Positions 1 to 7,713 of a stretch of DNA of 64,000 nucleotides are shown here, in pieces. Numbering within the stretch: the first letter of the stretch is position 1; each line of letters opens with the position of its first letter. The position numbers and the translations under genes were made by a program. This DNA comes from an uncultured Christensenella sp. (lineage in GTDB: Bacteria; Bacillota; Clostridia; Christensenellales; Borkfalkiaceae), in contig CAJTNY010000001.1 of assembly GCA_910577875.1 (NCBI GenBank), positions 62,001 through 126,000 on the forward strand, read 5' to 3'. The notes under the pieces are model-generated. The model did not search any database, was not told the DNA's origin, and saw only the letters and a program-made list of their open reading frames with translations.

Positions 1-2386
1 TAAAGATTATATCGTACTTCCCCGGTTCGGATTTTTCGAACATTTCCAACGCTTCTCTGCCATTATGAGCTATATCGCAGACGACACCTTCGTCGGACAA
101 CAACTCGGTAAGAATTTCCGCGTTTATTTCGTTGTCCTCAGCGGCGAGCACTTTAAGCCCGTTCAGCGAAACCGCACACGTATCGGAAGCAGAAGCCGTT
201 TCATCGCCGTTTTTGGTACCGCGCACGTGTTCAACCGCACGGCGGAAATTAGACATAAAGAAAGGCTTGGGCAGGAAGAAATCGATTCCGGCCTGTTTCG
301 CCTCTTCCTCTATTTCTTCGAAATTATAAGAAGTCAAAACGAGAATAGGAATTTCGGTTCCGACTATCTCGCGTATCTTCTTAGCCGTTTCTATGCCGTT
401 CATTTCAGGCATTTTCCAGTCGAGGAGAATAACGTTGAAATTATTGTTTTCCTCACGCGATTCGTTTACCATTTCTATCGCGCGCATTCCGCTTATCGCG
501 TAAGATATATCGACGCCCGTTCCTTCCATAAGCTCTTTGACGTTAAGACATATATCTTCTTCGTCGTCGACGACGAGCACACGCGTAATATTATGACGCT
601 CCCAGAAATCATCGTCGTCCATTTCCTCGGCGACCGCAAGTTCAAGTTCGACTGTGAAAACGCTTCCTACTCCCTGTTTGCTTTCAACGGAAATAGTACC
701 GCCCATCAAATCGACGATATTTTTGGTAATTGCCATTCCGAGACCCGTACCCTGAATTTCCTTCTTAGCGTTTGTCTGTTCACGCGAGAACGGTTGGAAT
801 ATCATCTGTACGAATTCTTCGCTCATACCGAGTCCGTTATCTTTAACAACGAACCGTAAATGAGCGTGTCTGTGTACATTCTGCTCCATCTCCTCGATGC
901 TCAGCGCAATACTGCCTCCCACCGGAGTATATTTTACAGCGTTCGACAAGAGATTGAGTAAAATCTGGTTAAGACGAAGTTTATCGCCCAAAATGCGTTC
1001 GGGTATCTCTCCCTTGGTGTGCATATCGAAATTCTGCTTTTTAGCTTTCGTCTGCGGAAGAACCATAGAATACAGCGCTTCGAGCAATTCGGGAAGAGAA
1101 AATTCTTCTACGTTTAAGGCGGTCTTTCCGCTTTCGATTTTGCTCATATCGAGAACGTCGTTGATAAGTCCTAAAAGATGCTGGCTCGAATAAGTGATTT
1201 TTTTGACGTATTCGCGCACGGTATCGGGCTTTTCTGCGTTCTTGGCAAGCAGAGTAGAGAAACCTATAATAGCGTTCATAGGAGTTCTTATATCGTGCGA
1301 CATATTCGAAAGGAAATTGCTCTTCGCCTCGTTGGCGGACTTTGCTATATCGAGCGCCTGTTCGAGTTTCACGTTCATTTCCTGTTTGAGATTCAACTCT
1401 TTCTGTTTTGCTCTCCTCAACTGATACGCAAAAACTACGCCTACACCCGCCGCACCGAGCAATAAGAATATTCCCGTCATAAACCCGATGGTAACAGCCC
1501 TGAAATTATTCATACTGTGATTGAGAATTTCGGCGGGAACTATGCCTATCATACTCCAATTATTAAAACCTACGGGCAAGTTAACGATATAATATTCTAT
1601 TTTAGCGTACTTGAACATTGCTACGCCTGATTTACCGTTTTTTAAATTGTTGCGCAAATCGCCTGCGCTTCCGCGGGTAAATTCAACGGATGCAAGCAAA
1701 TTATCTATATAATGACTATCCTCTTTCCCGTTGGAAGACATCAGTACGCCGCCTTGTTCGGTAACTATTCTGCACACGCCGCTGCCGTTGAAAGCGTTGA
1801 TGTCCAAAGTCTTGTTCATATCCGTAGCATTAAACGTAACTCCGATGGCTATATAATCTTGACCTACGTATTTGATATTTACGGGAACAGCGAATAACGT
1901 TACGGTAGTCGTGCTAGTTTCGCCGTCTCTGAGCCTCTCCGTAGCCATAACGATATTGTCTGGTTCAACTCCCTTTTCGCTGTCGCCTTTCAGAACAGGA
2001 ATATATTCCTCTATACCTTCGAACGTACAGACAACCTTTCCGTCGCGGCTGACACCCGTGCCGTTTTCGTCGATAAAGTAAAAGTAAGTAAATCCCCAGT
2101 CTTTCTTTCTTGCCTCTATGTAATCTGTAAGTTCTTTGTTCCCCGTATCTTCCGCGGATTCGGCTTTTTCCTTTACGTAATCCGCCCAACCGCCGAGTAT
2201 GTTCCAGTTCCTCTGTACGGTGGAACTGTAATTTATATTAACCTGACCGTAAATCTCGGTAAGATGGCTTGCGCTCTCTGAATATATCTTATCCGAAGCA
2301 AATATCGAATAAAATACGATTATAAGAACCACCACGGCCACACATAAAACCATTATCGCAGATTCTATTATTCTTCTTTTAAGCAT
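1..2386 (-). CDS. Hybrid sensor histidine kinase with two receiver domains (C-terminus cut by window edge)
   Basis: Membrane sensor kinase; about 795 residues are visible and the reading frame runs off position 1. The start ATG at 2386 follows a GAGGAT ribosome site. Order seen: TM helix (about residues 6-26), an extracytoplasmic region of about 265 residues that looks like a dCache-type sensor, TM helix (about 295-318), a HisKA domain with phospho-acceptor His364 in the motif NMSHDIRTPMNAI, a HATPase domain ending in GTGLGMAI, receiver 1 with phospho-acceptor Asp656 (LLDWKMPEMNG), then a second receiver beginning VLAAEDNEINAE near residue 745 that is truncated. Hybrid kinases of this layout autophosphorylate and relay phosphate internally. 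The ligand and output are not visible. It is transcribed alone from a good promoter just upstream. Confidence 0.93.
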   Translation of the reverse strand, partial: MLKRRIIESAIMVLCVAVVVLIIVFYSIFASDKIYSESASHLTEIYGQVNINYSSTVQRNWNILGGWADYVKEKAESAEDTGNKELTDYIEARKKDWGFTYFYFIDENGTGVSRDGKVVCTFEGIEEYIPVLKGDSEKGVEPDNIVMATERLRDGETSTTTVTLFAVPVNIKYVGQDYIAIGVTFNATDMNKTLDINAFNGSGVCRIVTEQGGVLMSSNGKEDSHYIDNLLASVEFTRGSAGDLRNNLKNGKSGVAMFKYAKIEYYIVNLPVGFNNWSMIGIVPAEILNHSMNNFRAVTIGFMTGIFLLLGAAGVGVVFAYQLRRAKQKELNLKQEMNVKLEQALDIAKSANEAKSNFLSNMSHDIRTPMNAIIGFSTLLAKNAEKPDTVREYVKKITYSSQHLLGLINDVLDMSKIESGKTALNVEEFSLPELLEALYSMVLPQTKAKKQNFDMHTKGEIPERILGDKLRLNQILLNLLSNAVKYTPVGGSIALSIEEMEQNVHRHAHLRFVVKDNGLGMSEEFVQMIFQPFSREQTNAKKEIQGTGLGMAITKNIVDLMGGTISVESKQGVGSVFTVELELAVAEEMDDDDFWERHNITRVLVVDDEEDICLNVKELMEGTGVDISYAISGMRAIEMVNESREENNNFNVILLDWKMPEMNGIETAKKIREIVGTEIPILVLTSYNFEEIEEEAKQAGIDFFLPKPFFMSNFRRAVEHVRGTKNGDETASASDTCAVSLNGLKVLAAEDNEINAEILTELLSDEGVVCDIAHNGREALEMFEKSEPGKYDIIF

Positions 2387-2434
2387 TTAAATATCCTCTT
2401 TTAGGTTTAAAGCATTACATTGTAAACCACTATT

Positions 2435-2463
2435 ATAATAATATATTAAGTTTTATTTGTCAA
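2435..2463 (-). promoter_or_regulatory. Sigma-A-type promoter of the hybrid kinase
   Basis: On the minus strand TTGACA is followed after 17 bp by TATTAT, about 50 bp before the kinase start codon. A TATAAT is also present 3 bp further on. Confidence 0.6.
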
Positions 2464-2492
2464 CAGATAAAAAAACAAATATTTACCATACG

Positions 2493-2528
2493 AAACAGCC
2501 CGCCGAGCAGAAACGCGGCGGGCTGTTT
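2493..2528 (-). terminator. Rho-independent terminator, probably the original sigG terminator
   Basis: A 13-bp perfect GC-rich stem with a 10-nt loop containing CAGAAACG. It lies downstream of the HD-GHKL gene and immediately beyond the second copy of the sigG 3' end, so it was probably the sigG terminator before the insertion. Confidence 0.7.
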
Positions 2529-2548
2529 TATAACAAATCAATCAGGAT

Positions 2549-2586
2549 ATACAACTTTTTATTTGTTTCAAAGCGGTCTTTTCGAG
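2549..2586 (-). repeat. 38-bp direct repeat, orphan copy of the sigG 3' end
   Basis: This stretch is identical over 38 bp to 5285-5322 inside sigG. Read on the minus strand it encodes the last SigG residues LEKTALKQIKSC, and the flanking bases continue with I, S and a TGA stop. It is therefore a full synonymous copy of the end of SigG, separated from the rest of the gene by the inserted segment. It is interpreted as one of the two att-like boundaries of an insertion. Confidence 0.9.
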
Positions 2587-2595
2587 TGTAATAAA

Positions 2596-5118
2596 TTATA
2601 ATTCAGCTTCCAATTGACCGATTTTTAAATCTAAAAACACTTTTAAAATATCGCTATTGCTTTCAATATCTCTAAAATGTTTAAGTAAAACAATTTTTAT
2701 TTTATCCAAATAAGGCTTCCTTTTCAAGAAAGCTTGTCTAGCAACATTCATTACCAATCTATTCGATAAATCCAAGTTATTAATACAGCAACCTATAATT
2801 TTGAAATTAAAAGGATTTAAAATTCTAAAAAATAAATTTTCAACATAAATATCCCTGTAAAATAACGAATAAATTTTATAATTATCAGATGAGTCCTCAT
2901 TATAATATCTAGAAAATCTCAGCGAAAAAAGTTTTAAACTTTTTAAGCCGTTTTTAAAGATTTTATAAGGATAACAGGTATCGTCAAATGAATTTTCAAC
3001 AGAATTTATTCCGCTATTATTTAAAATAATCGGAAGAGTTATATCATCAATTTCAAAAACTTCTTCAAAATCATTAAAAGCCAAAAGAACATCTTCGGGC
3101 ACAAAAAAAGTTTTTAAAGAATTATTTTTTCTGGCAAATGTTATATAGATTTTAGATTTATTTTTATGGTTCTTAATTTTAGATTTCAATTCAACCAATT
3201 CATCGTTATTAAAGATAGGATATTTGAATTTAGTATATTGCCCGTTCAACAAATCGGAAAATTTAGTCTCAAAGAATTTTTTATTTGCTTTATCATACAA
3301 ATAAACGTTTTCACTGCTTTCGTATTTTTCCTCCACACAATCAAACCCTTTATATTTGATTAATATATTTCCTTTTAACTCATCATCATATTTTTCGCAT
3401 ATGATATTTTCTATAAACTCACCGTTTAAATTTTTAAATTTAACTTGCCTTAATTTATCCACATCTCTTTCATATTCAATTTTCTTTTCACCCTCTCTAT
3501 CACTATCCACAATTAAAATAGGAATATCAGTAAAAAAATAACTTGCAACAAAAGTCCTTAAACTTTCTATGTCATTAAAAACATCAAAAAAATCAATATA
3601 GGACATTTCGATTTCTGTTCCGATAGAAGAACTGGCTTCATTGTCTTTTTTAGTAACAATGTATTCGCTTCCCTTTTCTAATTCAATTTGAATTTTATCT
3701 GCCCCCAAATAATATTTTGATTTAACGGTTACTTTTTTAGAAAGCAAATAACACGCCAAAAAACCTATACCAAATTTACCGATAGGTTTATATTTCAAAT
3801 CTTTATCCTGAAATTCTTCTGAAGTATAATAAGAAATACCTACATTTAAAAAATAATTTTTTATTATATTAAAATCCATACCTGTGCCATTATCTATAAG
3901 TCTTACATAATTATTATTTTTTGATATTTCTATAATAATTTTCGGTTGATAAGGCTCAATTATGTTGTTAACTTCTTTTTCTTCTCTCAATTTACAAGCA
4001 TCGATTGAATTTTGAATGAGTTCTCTTAATCCTAACTTTTTATCTTGGTATATGTTACCCCCCATAAGAAGTTCCGTAATCGAATTGTAATCTAAATTAA
4101 GTTTTAAATCGACATAATCGAATCCAACAGTTTCCACATTGTTATCTATTTTTGTTAAAATATTCAAATCGTGAAAATGGTCTTCTTCTATTAAATCATT
4201 TGCGTTAGATATTTCTTTCCTTAAATCGTCTAAATATCTTAAAAATAAACGGTGAATTTTAGGCGATTGACTTTTTCCATAAAATGCAATCTTCATTTTA
4301 TCTTCCGAAGGAAATAATTTCTCATTATTAGATATAATAAAATGCTTTTCCCATTCTGCCTTACTAAACCCTTCAGGCTTATTAATTCTATACCAAAGCA
4401 TAGGCGTTCTTTGCCCGTCAATATCCAATAAATCAGCTATTCTTAAAATAGTAGCAATATATCTGGAATCAAATCGATAATCGCCGTAAATATCATTGCA
4501 GGGCAGCTCTTTTAAATAGCTGAAATTTTCTCCGTGAGCAATGCATATTTTTGAAACCACATCTTTATAAGGGAATTCATATTCTAATTTCATTAAATCC
4601 CCAACACCATTCTTATCTATAAAATTAACGACTCTTCGATGATGTAATCTTCGGATAATTTCATGAACCACATCATTATCGGTAGTATTAGGATTTTTCT
4701 GCCTGAGAACATTTCTTACACCTTTGAAAGTAAATTTATTAAAATAAACCTCATTACCGTTAATAATTTCATTTTTATCTTCGTCATTATAATACATTCC
4801 TATATCATGCAACACAGCAGATAAAATCATTAAAACAAAATCAAAATCAGAAAATTTAGATTTGTTCAATTCTATACTTTTATCTGTTATCCCTAATGCC
4901 AACTTATCCATATAACTTGCAACACGAAAAGCATGTCCAATATCATGCATAGTATATTCTTTAAATTCTCCATTAATTGCGTTAAGAAATGGGTAAACAT
5001 TTTTTATAATAGTTTTTACCTGAACTTTTAGCGCATCATTTTTAATAAATTTAAAAATATTTAATTGTTCAAAATCGTTAATAAAACCGTCTCGTTTACA
5101 TTCTTCTCTTTCGCACAT
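2596..5118 (-). CDS. HD-domain phosphohydrolase fused to a GHKL (Hsp90-like) ATPase
   Basis: An 840-residue cytoplasmic protein; ATG preceded by AGAGGTGA. The N-terminal half carries an HD-type metal site pattern: H58 and H62, the HD pair H104-D105 (VLHDIGMYY), H159/H160, H195 (IAHGEN) and D232. A GHKL/Hsp90-type ATP-binding domain follows, with N-box ELIQNSIDA (366-374), G1 box DNGTGM (409-414) and G2 box GKFGIGF (447-453). About 390 C-terminal residues are unassigned. No membrane segments. Proteins joining these two domains are known in bacteria, often as isolated accessory genes. A role in antiphage defence or nucleotide-triggered signalling is inference. A possible -10 TATAAT lies at 5169-5174. 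The gene ends only 10 bp from the repeat at 2549-2586. Confidence 0.85.
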   Translation of the reverse strand: MCEREECKRDGFINDFEQLNIFKFIKNDALKVQVKTIIKNVYPFLNAINGEFKEYTMHDIGHAFRVASYMDKLALGITDKSIELNKSKFSDFDFVLMILSAVLHDIGMYYNDEDKNEIINGNEVYFNKFTFKGVRNVLRQKNPNTTDNDVVHEIIRRLHHRRVVNFIDKNGVGDLMKLEYEFPYKDVVSKICIAHGENFSYLKELPCNDIYGDYRFDSRYIATILRIADLLDIDGQRTPMLWYRINKPEGFSKAEWEKHFIISNNEKLFPSEDKMKIAFYGKSQSPKIHRLFLRYLDDLRKEISNANDLIEEDHFHDLNILTKIDNNVETVGFDYVDLKLNLDYNSITELLMGGNIYQDKKLGLRELIQNSIDACKLREEKEVNNIIEPYQPKIIIEISKNNNYVRLIDNGTGMDFNIIKNYFLNVGISYYTSEEFQDKDLKYKPIGKFGIGFLACYLLSKKVTVKSKYYLGADKIQIELEKGSEYIVTKKDNEASSSIGTEIEMSYIDFFDVFNDIESLRTFVASYFFTDIPILIVDSDREGEKKIEYERDVDKLRQVKFKNLNGEFIENIICEKYDDELKGNILIKYKGFDCVEEKYESSENVYLYDKANKKFFETKFSDLLNGQYTKFKYPIFNNDELVELKSKIKNHKNKSKIYITFARKNNSLKTFFVPEDVLLAFNDFEEVFEIDDITLPIILNNSGINSVENSFDDTCYPYKIFKNGLKSLKLFSLRFSRYYNEDSSDNYKIYSLFYRDIYVENLFFRILNPFNFKIIGCCINNLDLSNRLVMNVARQAFLKRKPYLDKIKIVLLKHFRDIESNSDILKVFLDLKIGQLEAEL

Positions 5119-5243
5119 AATTCACCTCTTATTTTAATTTGAAGCAATAATATAAATATCTACTTCATATTATATACTTTAAAAAACTTAATTTTAGATA
5201 TTTATATAAATTTTTATTCAATTAATTTCTTAAAAAAATAATT

Positions 5244-5276
5244 AAAGAAGCGAACGGTGCATCCGTTCGCTTCTTT
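5244..5276 (-). terminator. Terminator of sigG carried by the insert
   Basis: A 14-bp perfect stem (AAAGAAGCGAACGG and its complement) with a 5-nt loop, followed on the minus strand by AATTATTTTTTT. It stops sigG transcription before the HD-GHKL gene. Confidence 0.85.
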
Positions 5277-5277
5277 A

Positions 5278-6048
5278 CTAAGAAATACAACTTTTTATTT
5301 GTTTCAAAGCGGTCTTTTCGAGGCGTGAAACCTGCGCCTGGGATATTCCTACTTCCTGTGATATTTCGGTCTGGGTCTTGCCCTCGAAATATCTCAGAAA
5401 CAGTATCTTCTTTTCCCTTCCTTCCAAACGATTTATAGCCTCGTAAAGAGCAGCTTTTTCCGTCCATACTTCGTCGTTGTTTTTAACGTCGAATATCTGG
5501 TCCATCAATAAAAGCGTGTCGCCCGATTTATTGTACACGGGTTCATACAGCGAAACGGGATCGGAAATAGCGTCTAAGGCGTACGCCACCTCGGATACGG
5601 CGATGTTCATTTCCTTGGCGATTTTGTCGTAGGTTACGTCCTCGTCGTCCGCTTCCAACTTTTCGCGCACTTTCAGTACCTGATAAGCGGTGTCGCGTAT
5701 CGAACGCGATACTCTCAATGAATTGCCGTCACGAAGATATCTTTTTATTTCGCCTAAAATCATTGGTACTGCGTAAGTCGAAAATTTGACGCCGACCGTA
5801 ACGTCAAAATTATCGATTGCTTTTATAAGTCCGACGCAGCCCGCCTGAAAAACGTCGTCTGCATTTGCATTTTTTGCCCAAAAACGTCTGACGAGCGATA
5901 AAACCAAGCGTAGGTTTCCCGTTATAAACCTTTCGCGCGCGGGCTCGTCGCCAGCTTTGATTGCGAGCATAAGCTCTTCCTGTTCCTTTGATGACAACAA
6001 CGGAAGCCCCGACGTGTCCACTCCGCAAATAACAACTTTCTGTAACAT
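5278..6048 (-). CDS. sigG: RNA polymerase sigma factor SigG (late forespore)
   Basis: A 256-residue sigma-70 family protein. The N-terminus MLQKVVICGVDTSGLP matches the characteristic SigG start (the CGVDT anti-sigma/regulatory region). Region 2 follows (NLRLVLSLVRRF, FQAGCVGLIKAID, KFSTYAVPMILGEIKRYLRD), and region 4 ends in the helix-turn-helix EISQEVGISQAQVSRLEK. In spore formers SigG directs late forespore genes such as spoVT. Start chosen at the ATG behind GGGGGA. It follows sigE by 72 bp, as in Bacillus and Clostridium. Its last 13 or so codons form one arm of the 38-bp repeat, showing that an insertion rebuilt the 3' end without altering the protein. Confidence 0.96.
   Translation of the reverse strand: MLQKVVICGVDTSGLPLLSSKEQEELMLAIKAGDEPARERFITGNLRLVLSLVRRFWAKNANADDVFQAGCVGLIKAIDNFDVTVGVKFSTYAVPMILGEIKRYLRDGNSLRVSRSIRDTAYQVLKVREKLEADDEDVTYDKIAKEMNIAVSEVAYALDAISDPVSLYEPVYNKSGDTLLLMDQIFDVKNNDEVWTEKAALYEAINRLEGREKKILFLRYFEGKTQTEISQEVGISQAQVSRLEKTALKQIKSCIS
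5285..5322 (-). repeat. 38-bp direct repeat, functional copy inside sigG
   Basis: Identical to 2549-2586. It forms the codons for the SigG C-terminus, with synonymous differences only after the repeat (ATT TCT TAG here against ATA TCC TGA in the orphan copy). Confidence 0.9.
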
Positions 6049-6120
6049 ATTATTTCCCCCTTTTTCGGAATATGTACAGAATGTTTTAAACCTTTCCGGC
6101 TTTTTATTTGCCTTAAAATG

Positions 6121-6816
6121 TCAGATTTGCTTCGATATGTCTTTTTTGAGTTTGGAAATTATCTTTTTTTCCAGCCTCGATATGTAGCTTTGAGAAATAC
6201 CGAGTTTATCCGCAACGTCCTTCTGAGTCATCTCTTCTCCGCCGTCGAGCGCGAAACGCATACGCATAATTCTCTGTTCTCTCGGAGAAAGTTTTGATAA
6301 AGACGCCTGCAACAGCTCGCGCTCCACGCCGCCTTCGATATCGGAATAAACACTGTCTGCGTCCGTTCCCATAACATCTGACAATAAAAGTTCGTTACCT
6401 TCCCAATCGGTATTGAGAGGTTCGTCGAAACTCACTTCCTGCTTCAATCTCGACATTCTTCTAAGATACATAAGAATTTCGTTTTCTATGCATCTCGATG
6501 CGTAAGTAGCAAGTTTTATATTTTTTTCAGACTTGAAAGAGTTGATAGCCTTTATAAGTCCAATCGTTCCGACCGAAACGAGGTCGTCCCCGTCCACCCC
6601 CGAACCTTCGAATTTTTTGGCTATGTATACGACGAGTCTGAGATTATGCTCGACGAGTTCGGACTTTGCCTGCTCATCCCCCCGTTCCAGACGCGAAATT
6701 TTATCGCTCTCCTCCTCCTGCGAAAACGGAAGAGGTAAAGCCTCCGTTCCGCAGATATAATCAAGAGTGTTTCTACCGAATATCAGAGATAACAGGTGTT
6801 TTATTTTTTCAAACAT
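6121..6816 (-). CDS. sigE: RNA polymerase sigma factor SigE precursor (early mother cell)
   Basis: A 231-residue sigma-70 factor. The N-terminal stretch of about 20-25 residues before GTEALPLPFS corresponds to the pro-sequence that SpoIIGA removes. Region 2 is typical of SigE (NLRLVVYIAKKFEG, GTIGLIKAINSF, LATYASRCIENEILMYLRR). Region 3 has SFDEPLNTDWEGNELLLSD. Region 4 ends DVADKLGISQSYISRLEKKI. The ATG abuts the spoIIGA stop (TAAATG) and its GGAGG site lies inside the spoIIGA end, so translation is coupled. SigE then drives mother-cell genes, probably including yqfC and yqfD in this window. Confidence 0.97.
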   Translation of the reverse strand: MFEKIKHLLSLIFGRNTLDYICGTEALPLPFSQEEESDKISRLERGDEQAKSELVEHNLRLVVYIAKKFEGSGVDGDDLVSVGTIGLIKAINSFKSEKNIKLATYASRCIENEILMYLRRMSRLKQEVSFDEPLNTDWEGNELLLSDVMGTDADSVYSDIEGGVERELLQASLSKLSPREQRIMRMRFALDGGEEMTQKDVADKLGISQSYISRLEKKIISKLKKDISKQI

Positions 6817-7599
6817 TTAATCCTCCATCAGGTCGGGATGCAATACCGCCGTGCCTGCCGTGCGCGGGCTTATACCGATTTTTACGCCTTTAACGACGTT
6901 TACTTTTTCTCCCGAGTATATCTCTATTTTATCTGCAGTGAATACTTTGATTTTTTTACTCCCTGCAACAGTATGTATTTTTACTTCGTCTTTTATTCGG
7001 CTTTCGTCTATAATTTTCAGGGCGGATATTAAAGGTATAACGCTTACCGGCTGTCCCGAATGATACACCTTATTCCCGCTGTCGTAAAAACCCGAAAGCT
7101 CAACGTATTTTTCACCGGAGTAAATTTTACAGTTTACCGTCGACTTGTCCGTCTTTTTAAGTTTTAAAGCAAGCTTTCTCGCAAGTATCACTAGTATAAA
7201 CGCGCCGAACATAGGAATTCCTATCGGCACGGAAGACAGCATATATCCCTCTCCCGCCGAATAATCCAGCCCGGCAAGAGAAAATACCGCTATCAGCGCT
7301 CCGCCGAGTACGAAAGTAAAGACAAGAAATAACGCCGTTAATTTAAGATATGCTTTAAACCCTCTGAACTTTCCGCCCGCAAGGCAAATTATCAGTCCCG
7401 ATATGAATTTTACTAAAACCGACCAGACACCGCTCAGTCCTAACAACGGAAATACAACGGCAAAGCACGCGCCGAATACCGAAGCCGCCGCCACCCGCCA
7501 AACCGAAGCGGGATTTCCGCACGTCAGCTTAGCGCAGTACAGAAGCGTGAAATCCATACAGAAATTTTCCAACAGGGCGAGTTCAACATAGACCTGCAT
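6817..7599 (-). CDS. spoIIGA: SpoIIGA, sigma-E processing aspartic protease
   Basis: A 260-residue membrane protease. The N-terminal half has about five hydrophobic segments (residues about 7-142). The C-terminal half is the cytoplasmic protease domain with the family motif FYDSGN; D173 is the expected catalytic aspartate, acting as a dimer. It cleaves pro-SigE when signalled from the forespore. The start MQVYVELALLENF aligns with known SpoIIGA starts, so this ATG is preferred even though no SD precedes it. Instead a TATAAT lies 10 nt upstream, suggesting a nearly leaderless mRNA, and a Spo0A-type box lies just beyond. Confidence 0.93.
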   Translation of the reverse strand: MQVYVELALLENFCMDFTLLYCAKLTCGNPASVWRVAAASVFGACFAVVFPLLGLSGVWSVLVKFISGLIICLAGGKFRGFKAYLKLTALFLVFTFVLGGALIAVFSLAGLDYSAGEGYMLSSVPIGIPMFGAFILVILARKLALKLKKTDKSTVNCKIYSGEKYVELSGFYDSGNKVYHSGQPVSVIPLISALKIIDESRIKDEVKIHTVAGSKKIKVFTADKIEIYSGEKVNVVKGVKIGISPRTAGTAVLHPDLMED

Positions 7600-7609
7600 T
7601 GCAAAAGGT

Positions 7610-7634
7610 ATTATAGTGCTTATAAGCTGACGAA
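7610..7634 (-). promoter_or_regulatory. spoIIG promoter: -10 TATAAT plus Spo0A box
   Basis: On the minus strand TATAAT (7610-7615) precedes the spoIIGA ATG by 10 nt. The position expected for a -35 is poor. The sequence TGACGAA (7628-7634, plus strand) fits the known Spo0A box TGNCGAA. In Bacillus the spoIIG promoter is a Spo0A-activated sigma-A promoter without a well-placed -35, which is the arrangement seen here. Confidence 0.6.
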
Positions 7635-7647
7635 AAATAAAAAATAA

Positions 7648-7672
7648 CGGCGCAATCCGTCGAATTGCGCCG
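7648..7672 (-). terminator. Terminator of the lipoprotein gene, abutting the spoIIG promoter
   Basis: A 9-bp stem CGGCGCAAT/ATTGCGCCG with a 7-nt loop, followed on the minus strand by TTATTTTTTATTTTT. The U-tract runs directly into the Spo0A box. Confidence 0.85.
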
Positions 7673-7713
7673 AAAGTTTAATATTGGTTTTTTACTCTTA
7701 TTTTAGTATGACA

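Larger units (their letters stand above)
2549..5284. mobile_element. Putative site-specific insertion (single-gene cassette) in the 3' end of sigG
   Basis: The segment is bounded by a perfect 38-bp direct repeat of the sigG C-terminal coding end. Removing one repeat copy plus the intervening DNA would leave sigG with the same protein sequence, ending in a TGA codon and followed directly by the hairpin at 2493-2528. The inserted DNA supplies a replacement sigG 3' end, its own sigG terminator (5244-5276) and one gene. That gene is visibly AT-rich: a sampled line at 3901-3960 has 12 G/C in 60, against 28 in 60 at 5821-5880 in sigG. No integrase or transposase lies inside, so mobilisation would have to be in trans or the element is decayed. 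Seen: repeat, composition, organisation. Inferred: site-specific integration. Confidence 0.65.

Noticed and set aside
65..859. Long plus-strand open frame of 264 codons
   Set aside because: It mirrors the receiver and ATPase domains of the kinase on the minus strand and its protein has no recognisable motif.
2549..5322. Insertion sequence or transposon
   Set aside because: No transposase, no terminal inverted repeats; the boundaries are a direct repeat of the sigG end.
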